In this document: in pieces, positions 59,541-64,000 of the stretch
Layout of the letters: the number at the start of each line of letters is the position of its first letter
How positions within the stretch are numbered: the first letter of the stretch is position 1
Source of the DNA: Helopsaltes ochotensis
Taxonomy: Eukaryota; Chordata; Aves; Passeriformes; Locustellidae
DNA length: 64,000 bases
Direction of reading: 5' to 3'
Assembly (NCBI GenBank): GCA_013400155.1
Contig: VXBM01001086.1
Coordinates: forward strand, 62,001-126,000
Position numbers and translations under genes: made by a program
The notes under the pieces: model-generated
The model's input: only the letters and a program-made list of their open reading frames with translations
What the model was told of the DNA's origin: nothing
The model's database searches: none

Positions 59541-62500
59541 CAAGCACTGAAGCAGAAACAGGGCAGGATGCAGGTCTTCCATCTGTAGGAGCGTCACGGG
59601 ACTGACGTTCAGGCTCAGTAGCTGTAGGAATCCCACCTGTCCACCTGGTCTGGCAAGTCTGTCACTTATCACACTGCTTAGAGTGGAAATTACTGGAAGG
59701 ATCTGGAACATCTAGATGTTTTTTTTTTTCTCAGTATTTTATGCTAAGGGATTCAAATATACAGTGGAATTTCAGGAAACATCAGCCAGATAGGCGCACG
59801 TGGATCTATATGGCCCTCCATAACCTGGTAATTCAGGCACTAAGTTCTTTAGGATATGGATGAATAATACAATACAAATCACTGCATTGTCTAAATAATC
59901 ATTCTGGAGGGATGTCCACTAGCTAGGCATTTACAGATAGCTATTTCTACTCCTTAATCATAATGGGAAACAAATACATAGCCATTTCAAAAATCCTTCT
60001 TAAATAAAACTCTATTTTTCAGTGCTTTGCCTGTTGTGGGACATTAGTTGTTTGGCTTAAATAAATAAGCTTTAAACAGAATGAGTCACTTATTTTTATA
60101 ATATTGTGTGCTTTAGTATGCTGATTGCTTAGCTCTGTTTGCCTTATCTGAGAAGCTGCATTTGTTGAAGCCTTAGGCCATAAGCTGAGGACCTTCACCT
60201 AGATATACTTTCTGCTGTAATAGTTTTCTAATTTTCTTAACAATTTTCCAAGTAACTGATATGGTGCTGTGTTTTGGCTTTTGTATGAAAAGAATGTTGA
60301 TAATGCACTGATGTATTAGCTGCTGCTAAGTTATGATTATTCCAAATTTAGTACTTTAGTTTCCCTAGGCTCTGCCATAGAGCAGGTACACAAGCAGCAC
60401 AAACCAGAGCTAAGGAGGGAAGCTAAAACTGTCAGCAGAAGCTGCAACTCATCAAGATGATAGCAGTTCATGTCCCACCTGAATGGAAAGAAGAGAAAGA
60501 ATCCAATAGAGGACCCCAGACCAAAAATCACCACTGACTAAAAAGATGTGTGGAAAACATGTAAAAGAATGAGTGCATAAATAGCAAGGGTCTACTTGCC
60601 CAGGGATTTCTTTGTCCTGGGTCCCTTTCTAGAGACACCCAGCTTAAGTGGACTTACTGCTGTGCTACACTATTAAATTACTTCTTTTTTAAAAAATCTG
60701 ATAGCTGAGACTTTTCTGCAGGAAATACAGGGTTGAGCCTGAAGAAAGAGGAATCCCATCTGAGCATGAGTGTGTGAGTAAGGAGTCAGAAGGAGCTGCT
60801 ATTGCCTCACTGGAACCACGTGATGTGAGGGGTCTCAGGCCCCAGCAGCTGCAATCTTCAGTGAAGATGAAGCTCCCTGAATTGTGTAATGTTAGGGTTG
60901 TGTCTTCTTCCTTAACATTGTCCTCCTGTATTATTTTATTTTAAATTCTGCTATGAATAACATTACATAGCTGAAAAAGTGCAGCATATTCAGACTGAAT
61001 CTTACATTTATGTGAATGTAAAGTTTGGATATGTAGAGTTTCCACATTTTTTACTTCCACAAGTTGGATGGCAGATTTAAGTGAAAGCAGGCTAAAGATT
61101 TGAAGAAGGAAAATGAACAATTATCTGAAAAAAAAGATGGATAGAAGGAGGCAGAGGGAAGGCAGGGAATCCTGCTGTATCTGTGTAATAAGGTGTTTAC
61201 AGCCTTTTTTTGTGAAACAAATTTCACTGCAAATCAAAATCCCTGTTATTCACACTGAAGGCAAGGGAACTTTCATTTCAACTTTGATTCAATGAAACAC
61301 CACTTTCAAGCATACACCTGTATTAATTCCTGTTCAGTGAAACAGATGGAGCTAAAGATAAGTCAATGTAAGCATCCATTTGAACCCTGCTGACTTCAGT
61401 GAGAAGTTAGTTTGCATTGGAATTGTTAAGTTTGATGACTCACATTCCACGACTGCTGTCCTGGAAACCGCTTCATCTATTCAGTTTATAATACTTGAAA
61501 ATGTAGCCCATAGTTTTAATGGTATTTAGAATAACTGAGGTGAACAGAATGCCCTGTGCACACTTATCATCTTCAGTGGCTTAATATAATGAATAAAAGT
61601 GAGTACTATCCTAGAGAGACACTAGTTCACTATTAGAAAGATATACTACAGTTCCGAGTTGCCTTTAAAGATGCAGTAGACTTTTTTTTTCATAGATTTT
61701 AATAATCAATTTTACAGTCCATATTCTGAAAAAGTACACCATTATGTAACATTATTTTGTAGATGGAAAGTATGGGATGTCCATGACCATTGCACTTTGC
61801 ATTTTCAGTTGCAGAGATAATATATTTACTACTATTGGATTTACCGACCTCCACATTATATTTTAGTTTTCTAAATGCTTTCTCTTCTGATTTGAATTTG
61901 ATGTTTAATGCATAACAGGTATAGACGATAAAAAGTGCAAACAAATCATCCCGCTATGGAATTCATATGTGACTTCACAAATATCAATTTCTCTCTATCC
62001 AGGTGTAATGATTGTGAGGACATTAACTTCCTTTATCTGCCATTTCCATCCTTACCTGGAAGGCCTACCCACGTTTTTTTCTGGGAGCTCTGTGTAAACC
62101 CTAGAGCAGACAACCAGTTCTGGCTTGAGCTACACTATAGCTGCACCTGTGCCCTGTTGCCCCAATCTTTCTGGAAGGGATCCCAGATCTGCCTCCTGGA
62201 TGACGACTCTGGCCTTGCCTGGGCTCCTGGCTAAACAATTTCTAAAACAATTTCCCACCTGAGGATTCTGGTTCCACAAAAATGCGGTGTTCCTTGGAAA
62301 CAGCGTAGTTTTTCTACATCTTTTATGGAAACCAGGCAGACAGAGAGGCTTCCCTTCCACCTCTTGCAAGCCAGCTGGCACGATGGTGGGTGAGCGGCTG
62401 CCTGCCCATCTCGCTGGACTTCATGGTTGTCATGGCTGTCCAGCTGCCCTGCTTCCCACCTGGCAGGCTGCTCCAACAGCCTGGCTTCCTGGCTAGCTTT

Positions 62501-63770
62501 CCACCTGGGTAGCCAAATCCCTGTACAGAAGTTCTTGAAACGTGCTCGATGCGGTCTCAAAACAATCAAGTTTTCTGAAATCAAGTTAGGCACTAAGGCA
62601 AAGTTTTTCTCACTTTGTTTCCAGTGAGAAAAACAGAAATAAAGAAGTAGAAAATTGTCAACAAAACAAAAATTGCACTTGATTACCTCTTTAGTTTTCA
62701 CAGCAGTCTCTGTGAAAAAAAAAAAAAAAAAAAGATACTACCATGGCAACATTACTTGTATTAGCAAATACAAAGGACTTTATAAGCCATTTTTCCTTTG
62801 CTTAGGCTATTTAGTCTTTTAGTCTATTTAGCATTTTCTTTTTTTTATTTCCTTAAAAGGAAAAAAAGAAAAAAAGTCACTCTGAAATGTTACAAAGGTT
62901 CAAGACAATCTCTTCTAGGCCTTGAGATTTAGCGTCGTCATTAAGCGAAATTAGAAACACATTTAACATATCTTTGTGTAGCTTTCTGTCTTGTAGCACC
63001 AAGAAATTAGGATATTTGTTTTATTTGTTCGGTGTTATAGCTTATATATAACTAAAAATAAATGCATGCACACACACTGTACAAACACAGAATACAACTT
63101 AAGCAAGGGGGCAAGCCCAAGCTCTGAACTTTAATGCAACTCCCAGGCCAGTGGGAAAGGGTGCTGGGGTGGAGGATCCAGGTGAAGTTTTTCACAGCAA
63201 TTAAGTCCTTTTAGTGCTCTCAGGGCACTGAAAATGAGTCTCAATCCAGGGAGGTTTCCGAAGGGCTGTTACGTGAACTCTCCTACAAACAATCTTTCCA
63301 CCTTGGTCTTTGACATATCTCATGATGTCTCAGCCTGGGCCAGAGTGAAAGCACAGAGAAATCTGAGATTCCACAGAAGGGCGAGGCCAAACAGAGCTTT
63401 ACAAAGTAGAGAGTTGTGATAGGAACACTCCTCAAAGTAGCCTTTGCCCACAGATTTCCTTTCTCTGTGGTACCTTAAGTGAGATAGACACTGAGTTGAT
63501 AAGAGACTTCAGTCCACGCATTTTGTTGAAGTACACACGTAAAAATCAAGAAACAGATTTTCTGTCTCTTAAAGTATGTATTATTAGAGTAGAACTTAAA
63601 ACAGTAATTTATTTAGAGACAAATCCTTGATCTCATAAGTGAGAAAATTAAAATAAAAATTAATTTATAAATACGCCTTCTACCTGTTACTGCTCATGCG
63701 TGATGCAGATCTGATCTGATGTAGACTTTTTCAAATTCAATATAATGACTTTTCAATTATGAGGAAATCC
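59541..63770. other. Unannotated stretch
   Basis: Mostly AT-rich. GC-richer patches at about 62030-62520 (overlapping frames on both strands) and 63090-63420 are not assigned. A 19-A run at about 62714-62732 is preceded by AATAAA near 62637 at a distance too great to be persuasive as a retrocopy tail. Confidence 0.45.
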
Positions 63771-63784
63771 ACAATATTTGCTGT

Positions 63785-64000
63785 GTATTCAAGATACTAT
63801 TATTAGTATTACCATCAGCACCAGCATCAGTATTACCATTAGTATTATATTTTTCTTAGTTTCACTTTTTAAACTTTTCTTATGTCAACCAATGAGAGTT
63901 TTTCTTTTTCCCCCTGATTATTCTCCCAATCTCACTGGAGAGGGATGGAGAAAATAGTGAAACACAGTATAGTACTTACTTAGTGTCTGGGGTTAAACCA
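63785..64000 (-). mobile_element. Avian ERVL-like LTR, cut by window end (minus)
   Basis: The window ends '...ctggggttaaacca', the inverted start of a common avian LTR that begins TG...GTGGTTTAACCCCAG. The following minus-strand blocks match that LTR in order: 'actccag-gggatgg' type, 'gagaat.at..gggg.aaaaag', 'gttgacataagaaaagttta', then a run of imperfect ATN triplets (plus strand about 63798-63850). Its first few bases lie beyond 64000. Confidence 0.65.

Noticed and set aside
62714..62732. Poly(A) run as a retrocopy tail
   Set aside because: The nearest AATAAA is about 75 bases away and no flanking direct repeat was found.
1..64000. Prokaryotic or phage system, CRISPR array, tRNA or rRNA genes
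   Set aside because: The composition, CR1 LINEs and LTRs are those of a bird chromosome, and no such elements are visible.

Overview
This window looks like AT-rich, non-coding vertebrate chromosome from a bird, most likely a songbird. There are at least ten truncated CR1 LINE copies. Most end in the CR1 3' signature (attctgtgattctgtga or a decayed form of it). There are also several solo endogenous-retrovirus LTRs of avian type. No mammalian SINEs, tRNA or rRNA genes, CRISPR arrays or bacterial-style operons are visible. A 35-base run of N at 9573-9607 marks an assembly gap. I recognise no complete protein-coding gene, and almost every ATG-initiated reading frame in the window is short and has the composition of chance ORFs.

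Layout. 1-3 kb: AT-rich sequence with a decayed coding-like stretch on the minus strand (1505-2615). 3.2-3.8 kb: a complete solo LTR (minus) with a 4-bp target duplication. 4.9-8.4 kb: two CR1 tails. 9.6 kb: assembly gap. 10.2-10.5 kb: coding-like stretch with internal stops. 11.8 kb: GACACACA repeat. 19.8-22.3 kb: two CR1 tails and a ~55-bp degenerate tandem repeat. 22.5 and 26.0 kb: two solo LTRs of one family, both plus, each with its own 6-bp target duplication. 23.5-24.4 kb: coding-like stretches on the minus strand. 29.4 and 56.2 kb: two solo LTRs of another family in opposite orientations with 5-bp duplications; the second splits a CR1 in two. 33.35-38.50 kb: three exon-like blocks on the plus strand that join in a compatible reading phase. 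35.4 kb: an 80-nt homopyrimidine tract. 40.4-40.9, 42.9 and 46.1 kb: further coding-like pieces. 51.5-52.2 kb: a GC-rich LTR-like insertion. 55.7-57.9 kb: a cluster of three CR1 copies. 58.8-59.6 kb and the last ~220 bases: two old copies of widespread avian LTRs, the last cut off by the window edge.

The genes do not form a pathway that I can read. The repeats give a usable relative history: the CR1 copies are old, and the LTR at 56.2 kb is younger than the CR1 it split. The candidate exons and gene relics are inferences from open reading frames, splice-like sites and amino-acid composition. None is matched to a known family, and their confidence is low. I found no convincing new biological system. 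The best lead is the phase-compatible exon series at 33.35-38.50 kb.
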